Positions 17,500 to 26,093 of a stretch of 64,000 bases of DNA are shown piece by piece (the first letter of the stretch is position 1; every line of letters starts with the position of its first letter). A program made the translations under genes and the position numbers. The notes under the pieces were generated by a model. It was not told the origin of the DNA and did no database searches. It saw only the letters and a list, made by a program, of their open reading frames with translations. Origin of the DNA: Nocardia aurea (GTDB lineage Bacteria > Actinomycetota > Actinomycetes > Mycobacteriales > Mycobacteriaceae); NCBI RefSeq assembly GCF_003123685.1, contig NZ_QCYJ01000085.1:1-64000 (forward strand). Direction: 5' to 3'.

Positions 17500-18384
17500 A
17501 TGATCCTGGTTACGGGTGCCACCGGTTCGATCGGCCGTCCCCTCGTGCGCCGCTTGCGGCAGCAGAATCAACCGTTTCGGGCACTGGTGCGCACACCGGA
17601 ACGCGGACGCGATCTGGACTGCGAGGTAGTGGTCGGCGATTTCGACGATCCGGCCTCGATCGAGACCGCCCTGGCCGGTATCGAACAGGTTTTCCTGTGC
17701 TCGCCCGGTGCGGAACCCACACCGGGGCAGCAGCCGATGATCGCCCAGCAGACCACCGTGATCGACGCTGCGGTGCGCGCGGGAGTGCGTCGCATCGTGA
17801 AGATCTCGGTACTGGGTGCCCGGCGCGGGGGTCTGCTGGCCGAAGGCGCCCATGCCGAGATCGAAGCACGACTCGAGGCGTCGGGGCTGGACTGGACGAT
17901 CGTGCAACCGAGCGGATTCATGCAGAATTTCCTCACCGGGGCGGGTGCGTTCACCAGCGGCGGTGATCTCATCGGTGCCTACGGACAGGGACGTGTGTCC
18001 TATATCGACTGCGTCGACATCGCCGCCTGCGCCGCGGTCCTGCTCGGCGACGACCTCGGCAACCGACAACGGTTCGTGCTGACCGGCCCTGAGGCCCTGA
18101 CCCACACCGAGATCGCCGACACACTGTCAGAGGCGGTCGGGCGCACGATCTCCTACATAGACCGGCCTCCAGCGGAGTTCGCGGACAACCTCACAGCGCA
18201 GGGACTGCCTGCCTCGTTCGCCGCCGACGTGGCATCGCTGTACGAGGGCGTCGCGAATGGATCTGCCGCCGAGATCACTTCGGTGGTCGGCGATCTCACC
18301 GGCCGGTCGGCCACGACGTTCGCGGAGTTCCTGGCCCGCGAACGAGAACTGTTGCGGCAGTGGCCACCACAGCACTACAGGTGA
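17500..18384 (+). CDS. NmrA-like NAD(P)-binding oxidoreductase/sensor
   Basis: This 294-residue protein starts MILVTGATGSIGRPLVRRL, an extended-SDR/NmrA Rossmann fold with the GATGSIG nucleotide motif. No classic YxxxK catalytic pair is obvious, as in NmrA and NAD(P)H:quinone oxidoreductase 2-like proteins. TAGGAG lies 6 bases before ATG 17500 (another ATG is at 17497). It is controlled by the divergent TetR through the operators between them. Similar TetR/NmrA pairs react to redox or electrophile stress, but the substrate here is not known. Confidence 0.85.
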   Translation: MILVTGATGSIGRPLVRRLRQQNQPFRALVRTPERGRDLDCEVVVGDFDDPASIETALAGIEQVFLCSPGAEPTPGQQPMIAQQTTVIDAAVRAGVRRIVKISVLGARRGGLLAEGAHAEIEARLEASGLDWTIVQPSGFMQNFLTGAGAFTSGGDLIGAYGQGRVSYIDCVDIAACAAVLLGDDLGNRQRFVLTGPEALTHTEIADTLSEAVGRTISYIDRPPAEFADNLTAQGLPASFAADVASLYEGVANGSAAEITSVVGDLTGRSATTFAEFLARERELLRQWPPQHYR

Positions 18385-18454
18385 GTGATCGGACGTGTTC
18401 GACAGAGGCGCCGACCTGTCGGCACGGCGTCGCGATCCTATTCCTCCACGAATT

Positions 18455-18838
18455 CCGTTGCGGACCTGCGGCGCCGGTTCCACGATCCAGTCACCGTCGG
18501 GACCCGCGATCGCGGAGCCGCCGTCGTAACCGGCGGGTTTGTCCAGCGACGTCAGCGCGTTGTAGAGAGGAAAATCGGCGGGTAGGTCGGCGTAGTCGAG
18601 GACGGCACCCGGCGGCCAGCGAGTAGACCCGGCCTTCCATCGCGACGAATCGGGTGATGTCGCGGGTGTTGCGGACCGATCCCGTCAACCAGATCGGGTA
18701 TCCGGACAGGAATGCCTCGGGAAATGCCGCCAACTCCACTCCCGCATCGGCGGCCCGACTCAACCACTGTGCCACTGTCTTCGTCCCGGCGGTGGGATTC
18801 AGCCATGCCGGCCGGGCCTGGGCCGCCCCGATCCTCAT
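18455..18838 (-). pseudogene. nitrilase remnant: internal deletion plus frameshift
   Basis: From 18838 the frame gives MRIGAAQARPAWLNPTAG and AFPEAFLSGYPIWL, the nitrilase N terminus with its catalytic glutamate. It then jumps to SVRNTRDITRFVAMEGRVYS, a segment normally found about 110 residues later, so the catalytic lysine and the NCWEN cysteine region are deleted (junction near 18680-18690). An extra base in the CCC run at 18608-18610 shifts frame; after it AVLDYADLPADFPLYNAL and YDGGSAIAGPDGDWIVEP follow. The C terminus is also missing. The gene cannot make an active enzyme. Confidence 0.85.
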
Positions 18839-18882
18839 CCGCCCATCCTGGAAGCGGCTGCCACCGCGTATGCCGATGGCGT

Positions 18883-19170
18883 TCAATGTTCTCGGTAGAG
18901 GTCGGCGCGGAGGGACAGGCGTTCAGTGAACGAGGATTCCCACGCCTGCTCCTCGGATTCGTCGACCACCACGGGAACGCGTCGAGAACGTGAAGCGGGT
19001 CTCTGGTGTCGTACCTCGGCCTCGGCGGGACCTGCCTGCTGAGCCAAAAGCTTTGTGTTCCAACCGATGTAGGCCTGCACGGTCATTCCCGCACAGTCCG
19101 CGGCGTCTTGCAGGAGCCGCCAATCGTCTTCATCGATCGTCACGGTGACTGTGACGTCCCTGATCGCCAT
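18883..19170 (-). CDS. hypothetical small protein, possible ribbon-helix-helix
   Basis: This 95-residue protein opens with VTVTVTIDEDDWRLLQ, a strand followed by helices (AADCAGMTVQAYIGW), which loosely resembles the ribbon-helix-helix DNA-binding fold of antitoxins; the C-terminal part is charged. I do not recognise the family. No partner toxin is next to it: downstream, 44 bases away on the same strand, is the nitrilase remnant, which it may once have been co-transcribed with. GAGGT directly abuts the ATG, so the start is uncertain. Confidence 0.55.
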   Translation of the reverse strand: MAIRDVTVTVTIDEDDWRLLQDAADCAGMTVQAYIGWNTKLLAQQAGPAEAEVRHQRPASRSRRVPVVVDESEEQAWESSFTERLSLRADLYREH

Positions 19171-19386
19171 ACCTCACACTGTCATGCTCCGCGGTCGGGG
19201 CGCCCGGTTACACGCCGACAACGCCGAATTCGTCGCGCGTAGGCTCGAAGTCATCGGCGTGCCGATGTGGCGGCGTCGAATTCTTTTCGCGCGGCTTCGC
19301 ACGCGTCGTGATCGCTGGGTCAGTGCTGTGACAGCGGTGCGCACTCCGGCCGGTTCGGCGCTGGGGCGCAGCCGATCTACTTCCCC

Positions 19387-20271
19387 TTATGGATCCGCGG
19401 GGTCAGGAGTGGTCGCCTCGATCGCGGTGACGGCGCGGACGAGGAGCGAGCCCAGCAGTTCGACCTCGGGCAGGGGCAGCGTGGTGAACGGGTGCAGGCA
19501 GAGGTTGAACGCGGTGCGGCCGTGGTCGTCGAAGAGGGGGGCGGCGATCGCGCCGATGTAGTACTTCTCGGCCGGGTTGCTCGGGCTGCCGAGGCCGGGG
19601 CTCGTGGTGAGTTCGAGGATGACCTCGTCGATGCGGGTGCGCACGGATTCGGAAAGCGCGCCGGTCTGCATGCGGGTCATCGCGGGGATGGCGGTGGCCA
19701 TATCGGGGCTGAGGTGTTCGATGCTGTACCCGCGATCGCGAGTCGCTTCCAATTGCTGTTCCATGCGCGCCCGGTGGGTGGCGGTGGTGATTCCGCTGCG
19801 CTCGAGCCAGTCTCGACGTTCCTTTTCGGGTTCCCACGCGGCGTAGGCAGGCCCGAACGGGGCCTCGAACGGAATCGTGTCCCCGGCGGCGAGGGTCAAG
19901 CCGGGCGCGGCGGCGGGAACGAACGCGCGGACGACGAGGGTGTCCTTCAGTCGTTCGGATACCGACGCCGCATAGCCGGTTTCCGTGGCGGCGGCGTGTG
20001 CGGCGGCGTGCGCGGCGTGCACCGTGTGGCGGGTCCGGTCGGCGGACCCGATCAGTCGCAGTAGTTCGGCGCCCAGCGCGTAGGTCTTGTCGATCGGGTC
20101 GCGTGAGACCCATCCGACGGCAGTGAGTTCGGCCAGGATCGCGTGTGCGGTGGCCTGATTGAGGCCGAGGGTGTTGACCACGTCGTTGAGCCTCGGCGGC
20201 CGGTCGTGCCGTTCGGCGAGCAGCGCCACGACCTCGACCACGCGCCGGGTCGGCGGTGACGACGCGGGCAC
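19387..20271 (-). CDS. IclR-family transcriptional regulator
   Basis: This 294-residue protein has an N-terminal winged helix-turn-helix (RLNDVVNTLGLNQATAHAIL) and a GAF-like effector domain with a YYIGAIAAPLFD segment. GTG 20271 is favoured by AGGAG six bases upstream; a TTG at 20334 is also in frame. It is divergent from the SDR gene at 20596, and the palindrome at 20426-20454 just downstream of that gene's promoter is the likely operator. It probably controls the SDR and SnoaL-like genes in response to a pathway intermediate. Confidence 0.85.
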   Translation of the reverse strand: MPASSPPTRRVVEVVALLAERHDRPPRLNDVVNTLGLNQATAHAILAELTAVGWVSRDPIDKTYALGAELLRLIGSADRTRHTVHAAHAAAHAAATETGYAASVSERLKDTLVVRAFVPAAAPGLTLAAGDTIPFEAPFGPAYAAWEPEKERRDWLERSGITTATHRARMEQQLEATRDRGYSIEHLSPDMATAIPAMTRMQTGALSESVRTRIDEVILELTTSPGLGSPSNPAEKYYIGAIAAPLFDDHGRTAFNLCLHPFTTLPLPEVELLGSLLVRAVTAIEATTPDPADP

Positions 20272-20392
20272 TGGCAACTCCTGACCATCGGCGAACGGGA
20301 ACTCCGCGAGACTACAGCGACACCCCCGGTCCAATGCGCCGTGGCGACCGGATATCGGGGCACACGTGAGTCCCGAGCAACCGGCCGGGGGA

Positions 20393-20421
20393 TTGACCCG
20401 GACCGCGAACTTCCCTACATT
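20393..20421 (+). promoter_or_regulatory. promoter of the SDR operon
   Basis: TTGACC (20393-20398), a 17-base spacer and TACATT (20416-20421) match a vegetative promoter reading toward the SDR gene. The start point should fall at about 20428, inside the palindrome that follows. The 324-base gap between the IclR and SDR genes holds only this promoter and operator. Confidence 0.55.
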
Positions 20422-20425
20422 CTTC

Positions 20426-20454
20426 GACTATACAACTTCAAGAGTTGAATAGTC
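20426..20454. promoter_or_regulatory. 12-bp-arm palindrome, probable IclR operator
   Basis: GACTATACAACT (20426-20437) and AGTTGAATAGTC (20443-20454) are inverted with one mismatch and a 5-base spacer. The site covers the expected transcription start, so binding would block the SDR promoter. Confidence 0.6.
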
Positions 20455-20595
20455 GATCTGGGTGAATCGGCGTGAAGGAGCGGCATGGGCAACGCGGACC
20501 CGGCGGGGCCGGACCTACCCCGCCCATCCTCGCGCGACGCACGTGGTCCGTCGCGATACCTCACGGGGCCGTTCGGTCGACAGGAGTAGATCGCC

Positions 20596-21477
20596 ATGAC
20601 GTCACAGAGTTGTCCGCCCGCGGACGAGCCGGACACCGAGGTCGCGGTAATCACCGGTGGTGCTTCGGGTTTTGGTCTCGCACTGGCTGATCAGTGCGCG
20701 CGACGGGGGATGCGGGTCGCGCTGCTCGACATCGATGTCGACCGTGCGCGCGCCGAAGCCGAGACACTGTCCGCGCGACACGGCATCGCCGTGACCGCTG
20801 TCGACATGGACGCGTCGAGCGCGGCTTCGGTCGACGCGGCAGCCGCGACCGTCGCCGACCGGTACGGGCGCGCCGACCTCGTCGTGTCCAACGTCGGGGT
20901 GCAACTGTTCGGCGCGGTCGAACGACTCACCGATCAGGAATGGCAGTGGGTGCTCGACGTCAACGTCATCGGATCCGCCCGCACCGCGCGGGCCTTCCTG
21001 CCACTGCTGCGCAGCGCGCCGAACGGTCGTCTGACCTTCACGACATCGTCGTCGGTCCTGGATCCGGCCGGACGCCTCGGCCTCTACCAGGCCGGTAAGT
21101 TCGCCGTGTGGGGCTTGGCGGAGACCCTGCGGCTGGAACTGGCGGATCAGATCACGATCTCGGTCATCTTCCCGTCCGGAATGGCGTCGCGGCACCTGGA
21201 ATCGAGCGCGGCCGTGCAGCCCGCCGAGTTGCGGCGCCCCATCGGCGAGCCCGCCGATTTCGAGGCCATGGCGGCATCGAACCCCGGGATGGTGCGCGCA
21301 CCCGTATCCCCCGAGCAGGCCGCGGCCGATATCGTCGACGAGGTGCTTGCCGGGACCCGCTACATCATCACCCACGGCGACCTCGGCGCCGCCGTGCGGG
21401 AACGATCAGCGCTACTCCAGGACGCCGCACAGCGCGCCCTGTCCAGGACATCCGCCGCCGAGTCGACTCGGCACTAG
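20596..21477 (+). CDS. short-chain dehydrogenase/reductase
   Basis: This 293-residue classical SDR has TGGASGFGLALA for cofactor binding, D-rich strand end LLDIDVDRA suggesting NAD preference, the structural VSNVG, catalytic serine in TTSSSV and Y-x3-K as LYQAGK. AGGAG lies about 11 bases before ATG 20596. It oxidises or reduces an unknown alcohol/ketone. The SnoaL-like gene follows 68 bases downstream on the same strand, and the divergent IclR gene probably controls both. Confidence 0.88.
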   Translation: MTSQSCPPADEPDTEVAVITGGASGFGLALADQCARRGMRVALLDIDVDRARAEAETLSARHGIAVTAVDMDASSAASVDAAAATVADRYGRADLVVSNVGVQLFGAVERLTDQEWQWVLDVNVIGSARTARAFLPLLRSAPNGRLTFTTSSSVLDPAGRLGLYQAGKFAVWGLAETLRLELADQITISVIFPSGMASRHLESSAAVQPAELRRPIGEPADFEAMAASNPGMVRAPVSPEQAAADIVDEVLAGTRYIITHGDLGAAVRERSALLQDAAQRALSRTSAAESTRH

Positions 21478-21545
21478 CCACGGACTGCCGGGTCAGCGCT
21501 CATCGCGCGCGATCCCGCAGCGATCACCCCGGAAGGGAACGAAAT

Positions 21546-21950
21546 ATGGATGACTACGAGGCGATCCGTCAGCTGAAGGCGCGATACTGCCGCACGATGG
21601 ACACCAAGGACTGGGACGGGATGCGGGCGCTGTTCACCGACGACGTCGTCATCGACTCCTCCGAATCCGGGGGTTCGATCGTGGCCGGTGCCGACGAGTT
21701 CATGACTTTCCTCACCGCGGCGCTGGACGGCGTCGTCACGGTACACCACGGTCACACTCCCGAGATCGAGCTGACCTCGGAGACCACCGCCCGCGGCATC
21801 TGGGCCATGGAGGACAACCTGCGCTGGCCCAACGGCACCGAACTGCGCGGATACGGCCACTACCACGAGTCGTACCGCAAAGTCGGCGACCACTGGTTGA
21901 TCGAACGATCGAAACTGACCCGGCTGCGAATGGATTCGACCACGCCATAG
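21546..21950 (+). CDS. SnoaL/NTF2-like fold protein
   Basis: This 134-residue protein reads as an NTF2-like cone: IRQLKARYCRTMDTKDWDGM, then ALFTDDVVID and TARGIWAMEDNLRWP, typical of SnoaL_4-type proteins that act as isomerases, dehydratases or hydrolases on cyclic substrates. ATG 21546 follows GGAAGGG. It probably works with the SDR encoded just upstream; the substrate is unknown. Confidence 0.82.
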   Translation: MDDYEAIRQLKARYCRTMDTKDWDGMRALFTDDVVIDSSESGGSIVAGADEFMTFLTAALDGVVTVHHGHTPEIELTSETTARGIWAMEDNLRWPNGTELRGYGHYHESYRKVGDHWLIERSKLTRLRMDSTTP

Positions 21951-22042
21951 GTCCGTTCACCCACGGGTCGGGGGTGTTCAGGGTGGGCGGCGTACGGTCA
22001 CCCGGCGCTCGAAGCGCGGGCTCACCCCGACTCCCCGGCCGT

Positions 22043-22225
22043 TCAGGCCGCGATATCGAACAGGGTCAGCGCCGGGGATCCCGCGGCGCGCAGTTCGGCT
22101 CGTTCGCGGATCGCGCAGGTCGGTCCGATGCCTTCGGCGACCGATCGTGGCGAGAGCAGCCAGCCGTGGCAGCGGCGGCAGTGCGCGACCAGTCTCACCT
22201 CGGGACGGTCTTCGGTGGCGGCCAT
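22043..22225 (-). CDS. small zinc-finger-like protein (DUF6011 type)
   Basis: This 60-residue protein has C-x2-C in HCRRCHGWLLSPRSV and a later GIGPTC, a pattern I associate with the DUF6011 family, where a small zinc-binding knuckle is expected. GGGAG precedes ATG 22225, which is preferred to the longer frame from 22297. Function unknown; it sits between the SnoaL-like gene (convergent) and the molybdoenzyme. Confidence 0.65.
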   Translation of the reverse strand: MAATEDRPEVRLVAHCRRCHGWLLSPRSVAEGIGPTCAIRERAELRAAGSPALTLFDIAA

Positions 22226-22339
22226 ATCGTTCTCCCTCGTGGCCGGACAGCTACGTGGTGAGTGTGGCACGACGGACCGACATCGACGCGCGGACAACGA
22301 TTCCGGTCCTCGAACAGCAGTGATCGCCGGATCGGTCGG

Positions 22340-24562
22340 TCACGCGTCCTCCGGCGAAGGATCGATGCGTTCGACGGCGACGTACACCGCGTTCAGTGCC
22401 GAGGTCTGGGAGAGGGGATCGATGGCCGCGGTGTCGACCAGCAGGTTGCGGTTGGTGCCGTAGGACTCGGGTGGTTCGCCGCCTTCGGGGTCGAAAATGC
22501 GAGAGCCCCAACCGTGATCGATCGTCACGACGCCGGGGCGGGGCCGATCGCTGAGGGTCGCGCGAAGTTCGATGGCCGCGGTCGGAGACGACACTCGGAC
22601 CAGATCTCCCGCCCGGATTCCGAGTTTCCCGGCGTCGGCGGGATGTATCACGATGTCGTTGTTCTTGCCCGCGGTGTGCAGGCCGGGAAGTTCGTTGAGC
22701 CAGGAGTTCATGGAGTGGCGCCTGCGTTGGTTGCCGAGCAGGAACGGGTGGGTCGCGGGTGCGGTCGGAGGCGGATCGGCGAGGAGTTCGCGTGCACGGG
22801 TGAGGAATTCGTCCGGCGCGAGCAGAACGCGTTTACCGGGCGTGCGCAGCGCGTCGCGGAAATGGCCGTACTCGCGTGGTCCGAGGACTATCCCGTGCGG
22901 GTGTGCCATCAGGGTGCGCCACGTGGTTCGACGACCGTTGAACTTGCGCGAGGTCGCGATGATCAATCGGTCGATCCAGCGCGGATCGAAGGCCAGCGCG
23001 GGGGTGTGGAACAGCCGTGCGAGCGCGCGGGTGGCTCGAACGAAGCCGTTGAGTCCGCGAGCGCCGAACAGGGGAGTTCTCATGGCCAGCGCGAGGTCGA
23101 GGAATATGCGCCATTCCTCGCGGGCCCGCCCCGGCGGTTCCACCACTTTCGCGCCGTATTGGATGTAGGGCTCGTCGTGCAAGCTACTGGTCAGGGCCAA
23201 CAGGTCGTCGCGTTCGAGCCAGTGCACGGCCGGAAGCAGCCAGTGCGCGTGGCGGTGGCTTTCGCGTTGGACGAAGTCGATCGCGACGAGCAGGTCGAGC
23301 TCGGCCAGTGCCGCGTCGAGTTTCGTGCCGTCGGGGCCGGAGACGACGGGGTTGCCGCAGTTGATGACCATCGCCCGGATCCGGCCATGGCCGGGGGTGG
23401 TGATCTCTTCGGGGAGTTCGGCCAGCGCGTGGGCGCCCGCGACGAGTCCGCGACCGGCGACTCGGCTGGTGTGGGGCGCGGACCCGGCCAGGTCGGCCAG
23501 GCGCAGGGTGTCGACGTAGCCGGGCTGGAAGCGGCGGCCGCCGGGGCGGTCGGTGCGACCGGTGATCAGATTGAGCACATGTCCGAGCCATTCGGCGATG
23601 GTTCCGGCGGCATGCAGGGACAGTCCGGTGCGGGTGATCGCCATCGCGCGGGGTGCGGTCGCGAAACCGCGTGCCAGCGAACGGATCCGGTCGATGTCGA
23701 CGTCGCATCGGCTCGCGAGGTCGGTGAGGTCGGCCTGTTCGGCCAGTTGCCGTAACCGCGGCAGCTGATCCACCAGATCCGCGCAGTCACCGCGGTGCTG
23801 GAGGTCCTCGTCGAAGATGATCTTGACCATCGCCAGCAGCAGAGCCCAGTCCTGGCCCGGTCGCACGGCCACGTGGATATCGGCTTTGTCGGCGCTTTCG
23901 GTGCGCACCGGGTCGATGACGACGATGGTCGCGCCGTGGCGCTGACGCTCGAGTGCCCTGGCCCATCCGTCGGGAGCTGATTCGACCCAATTCCAGGCGC
24001 TCACCGCGGGATTCGCGCCGATGATCAGAAAATGGTCGCAGTTGTCGATGTCGGAGGTGAGTACCATCAGCGGTGACCCGTACATGGCCTCGGCCACCAC
24101 GTGGACCGCGTTCTGGTCGACCGAGCCGACCGCGTAGCGGTTGTGCGTGCCGATACCGTCGAGCCACCCGTTCATGAACACCAGGTTCGAGGAAGAGAAT
24201 CCGGCCGGGTTGCCGGTGTAGATTCCGACCGCGTCGGGTCCGCCCGCCGTGATCGCGGCGTTCATCCGTGCGGCGATATCGGCGATCGCCTCCTCCCAGG
24301 ATGCTGCCACATACCGATCGCCCACCCGCCGCAGGGGAGTCGTGATCCGGCGTGGGTGTTCGACGAGGCGATTCGCGGTGCGTCCTTTCGCGCAGAAATC
24401 GCGCCAGCTGTGCGGGTTCTGTTTGTCGGGCCCGATTCTCAGCACTCGATTGCCCTCGACGGTCACCTTCACCCCGCACGAGGCGGGGCAGTAGCGGCAG
24501 AAGGTGTAGGCCACCCGGGGCGGTTCGGGATGGATGTCCGCGCTCGCCTGTCCGTCGCTCAT
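22340..24562 (-). CDS. molybdopterin-dependent oxidoreductase (copy 1)
   Basis: This 740-residue protein belongs to the DMSO-reductase superfamily. A [4Fe-4S] motif C22-x2-C25-x3-C29 with a fourth cysteine in DFCAKG is followed by molybdopterin-guanine-dinucleotide domains (IGANPAVSAWNWVES, DKADIHVAVRPGQDW, INCGNPVVSGPDG) and a C-terminal molydopterin-binding beta barrel (NDIVIHPADAGKLGIRAGD). There is no Tat signal, so it is cytoplasmic. GGAGG is 7 bases before ATG 24562. It is divergent from the TetR gene at 24776 with a palindrome between. The substrate is unknown; a partner subunit is not adjacent. A second, different homologue is at 54313. Confidence 0.9.
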   Translation of the reverse strand: MSDGQASADIHPEPPRVAYTFCRYCPASCGVKVTVEGNRVLRIGPDKQNPHSWRDFCAKGRTANRLVEHPRRITTPLRRVGDRYVAASWEEAIADIAARMNAAITAGGPDAVGIYTGNPAGFSSSNLVFMNGWLDGIGTHNRYAVGSVDQNAVHVVAEAMYGSPLMVLTSDIDNCDHFLIIGANPAVSAWNWVESAPDGWARALERQRHGATIVVIDPVRTESADKADIHVAVRPGQDWALLLAMVKIIFDEDLQHRGDCADLVDQLPRLRQLAEQADLTDLASRCDVDIDRIRSLARGFATAPRAMAITRTGLSLHAAGTIAEWLGHVLNLITGRTDRPGGRRFQPGYVDTLRLADLAGSAPHTSRVAGRGLVAGAHALAELPEEITTPGHGRIRAMVINCGNPVVSGPDGTKLDAALAELDLLVAIDFVQRESHRHAHWLLPAVHWLERDDLLALTSSLHDEPYIQYGAKVVEPPGRAREEWRIFLDLALAMRTPLFGARGLNGFVRATRALARLFHTPALAFDPRWIDRLIIATSRKFNGRRTTWRTLMAHPHGIVLGPREYGHFRDALRTPGKRVLLAPDEFLTRARELLADPPPTAPATHPFLLGNQRRRHSMNSWLNELPGLHTAGKNNDIVIHPADAGKLGIRAGDLVRVSSPTAAIELRATLSDRPRPGVVTIDHGWGSRIFDPEGGEPPESYGTNRNLLVDTAAIDPLSQTSALNAVYVAVERIDPSPEDA

Positions 24563-24725
24563 CGGACGGCCTCCGTTCTCCGCGGGGCTCACCCGCTTTC
24601 CGAGAGTTGTCAACGGCACGGGCGACGTGTGACGCCATGTCGATGCGTCCGCGTGTCGCTCGGTGAAGAAATACGTTCTCAGCAGGCCGAACGGGGCCCG
24701 TGGGCGACACGTGGCCCGGCGTCGA

Positions 24726-24751
24726 GATTAAATAAACTGGTTGATTTAATC
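24726..24751. promoter_or_regulatory. AT-rich 26-bp palindrome between molybdoenzyme and TetR genes
   Basis: GATTAAATAAAC (24726-24737), two bases, then GTTGATTTAATC (24740-24751): 12-bp arms with one mismatch. It sits 25 bases before the TetR start and is far richer in AT than its surroundings, so it is a probable TetR operator overlapping promoter elements for both genes. Confidence 0.7.
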
Positions 24752-24775
24752 AAGAGTCGATGTTTCACTGATGGA

Positions 24776-25459
24776 GTGACAGCCTCGGCGGAGTTGCGCA
24801 ACGATCGGGCCGGTGCGACCCGCGATGCGCTGCTGCGGGCCGCGGAGCGTCTGTTGGCCGAATCCGGAATGTACGCGGTGTCGAACCGGCAGATCAGTGA
24901 CGCTGCGGGGCAACGGAACAACGCGGCGGTGTGCTATCACTTCGGCACGCGAGCGGATCTGCTGCGCGCGATCGAGAGCAAGCATCGAGAGCCCATCGAA
25001 GCACTGCGCCGACGCATGCTCACCCGGATCGCCGATTCGGCCGACCTGCGCGATTGGGTCGATGCCTTCGTGCGCCCGTTCACCGAGCACCTCGACGATC
25101 TGGGCGTCCCGAGCTGGTACGCGCGTTTCGCCGCGCAGGCGATCGCCGATCCGGCATACCGCGACGTGGTGTCGGCCGACGCGTTGGTTTCGCCTCCGCT
25201 GGTTCTGACATTGGCGGGAATCGCCCGCTGCCTGCCGGATCTGCCCGAGGCGGTGCGTTCGCGCCGCATGATGATGGCACGAAACCTGTTGATACACAGT
25301 TGTGCCGAACTCGAGGGTGAACTCGCGCAGTGGGGGCCCCGATCGGAGTGGACCTGGACGGATGCCGCCGATGAACTCACCGATGCGATCGTCGGACTGT
25401 GGCAGACGTCCATTACCGTCTCCGGATGCCGCGCACCACGGACTTGCCCGCATCCGTAG
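24776..25459 (+). CDS. TetR-family repressor of molybdoenzyme copy 1
   Basis: The protein has about 227 residues from GTG 24776. The helix-turn-helix is at about 30-60 (SNRQISDAAGQRNNAAVCYHF). Placed divergently from the molybdopterin oxidoreductase and next to the 24726-24751 palindrome, it most likely represses both. A weakly defined start and a proline-rich tail of about 10 residues make the ends uncertain. The ligand is unknown. Confidence 0.85.
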   Translation: MTASAELRNDRAGATRDALLRAAERLLAESGMYAVSNRQISDAAGQRNNAAVCYHFGTRADLLRAIESKHREPIEALRRRMLTRIADSADLRDWVDAFVRPFTEHLDDLGVPSWYARFAAQAIADPAYRDVVSADALVSPPLVLTLAGIARCLPDLPEAVRSRRMMMARNLLIHSCAELEGELAQWGPRSEWTWTDAADELTDAIVGLWQTSITVSGCRAPRTCPHP

Positions 25460-25587
25460 CCGAATAGCGAGTGAGAGGCCCACGGTCTCCGGGTGGCTGT
25501 TCCGATTCCGGACCGAAGAGGCAACTTCGGTGGTGGTCGCCGTGACGGCGTTACTCGCGAATCACCGGGGACTCGGTTGGGGGCACG

Positions 25588-25962
25588 ATGACAGCGATAG
25601 CCACACTCGGTGCGATCTCGCTCGACAGCGGGAATCCGCACCATCTCGGCCGGTTCTACGCGGTGCTGCTGGACTTCGACGTCCGGTACGAATCCGACGA
25701 TCTGGTTGTGCTGCAAGGTGATGGGGTGATGCTGACGATCGAGCGAGTAGCGGATCACATCCCCCCGGACTGGCCCGGAAACCGGGTGCCCAAGCAGATA
25801 CATCTGGATCTGTTCGTCACCGATCTCGACACCGCGGAGGCCGCCGCGATCGAGTGCGGCGCGGTCAAGGCCGAATTCCAGCCCGCGCCCGATCGTTGGC
25901 GGGTGCTCATCGATCCCTCCGGCCATCCCTTCTGCCTCACGGTTCGGCCCGGTTCGAGATAG
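25588..25962 (+). CDS. VOC-family (glyoxalase-like) protein
   Basis: This 124-residue single-domain vicinal-oxygen-chelate protein has a betaalphabetabetabeta pattern: HHLGRFYAVLLDFDVRYES, VMLTIERV, KQIHLDLFVTDLDTAE and DRWRVLIDPSGHPFCL. Histidine and glutamate positions would suit a metal site, but the family includes binding proteins. GGGGGC precedes ATG 25588. Substrate unknown. Confidence 0.82.
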   Translation: MTAIATLGAISLDSGNPHHLGRFYAVLLDFDVRYESDDLVVLQGDGVMLTIERVADHIPPDWPGNRVPKQIHLDLFVTDLDTAEAAAIECGAVKAEFQPAPDRWRVLIDPSGHPFCLTVRPGSR

Positions 25963-25995
25963 CCCGGCTCTCGACCTGTGCGACACGGCCCGAGT

Positions 25996-26020
25996 GTTTG
26001 AGCACCGCCGCCGCGGGCAC
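25996..26020 (+). promoter_or_regulatory. SigB/SigF-type promoter candidate of yihY copy 2
   Basis: GTTT (25996-25999), 15 bases, GGGCAC (26015-26020) points toward the YihY gene at 26094. The -10 box differs from GGGTAT at two positions, but spacing and identical use upstream of the 27363 gene support it. Confidence 0.45.
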
Positions 26021-26093
26021 AGCTCGATCAGTGCGAATTTGCTTCTCATCGCACACCTGACCGAGGAAATGCACTCGAACGAGGCGGACCGAT

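Noticed and set aside
22262..23755. 497-codon plus-strand frame antisense to molybdoenzyme copy 1
   Set aside because: The opposite strand carries the [4Fe-4S] and cofactor motifs; this frame is its shadow.
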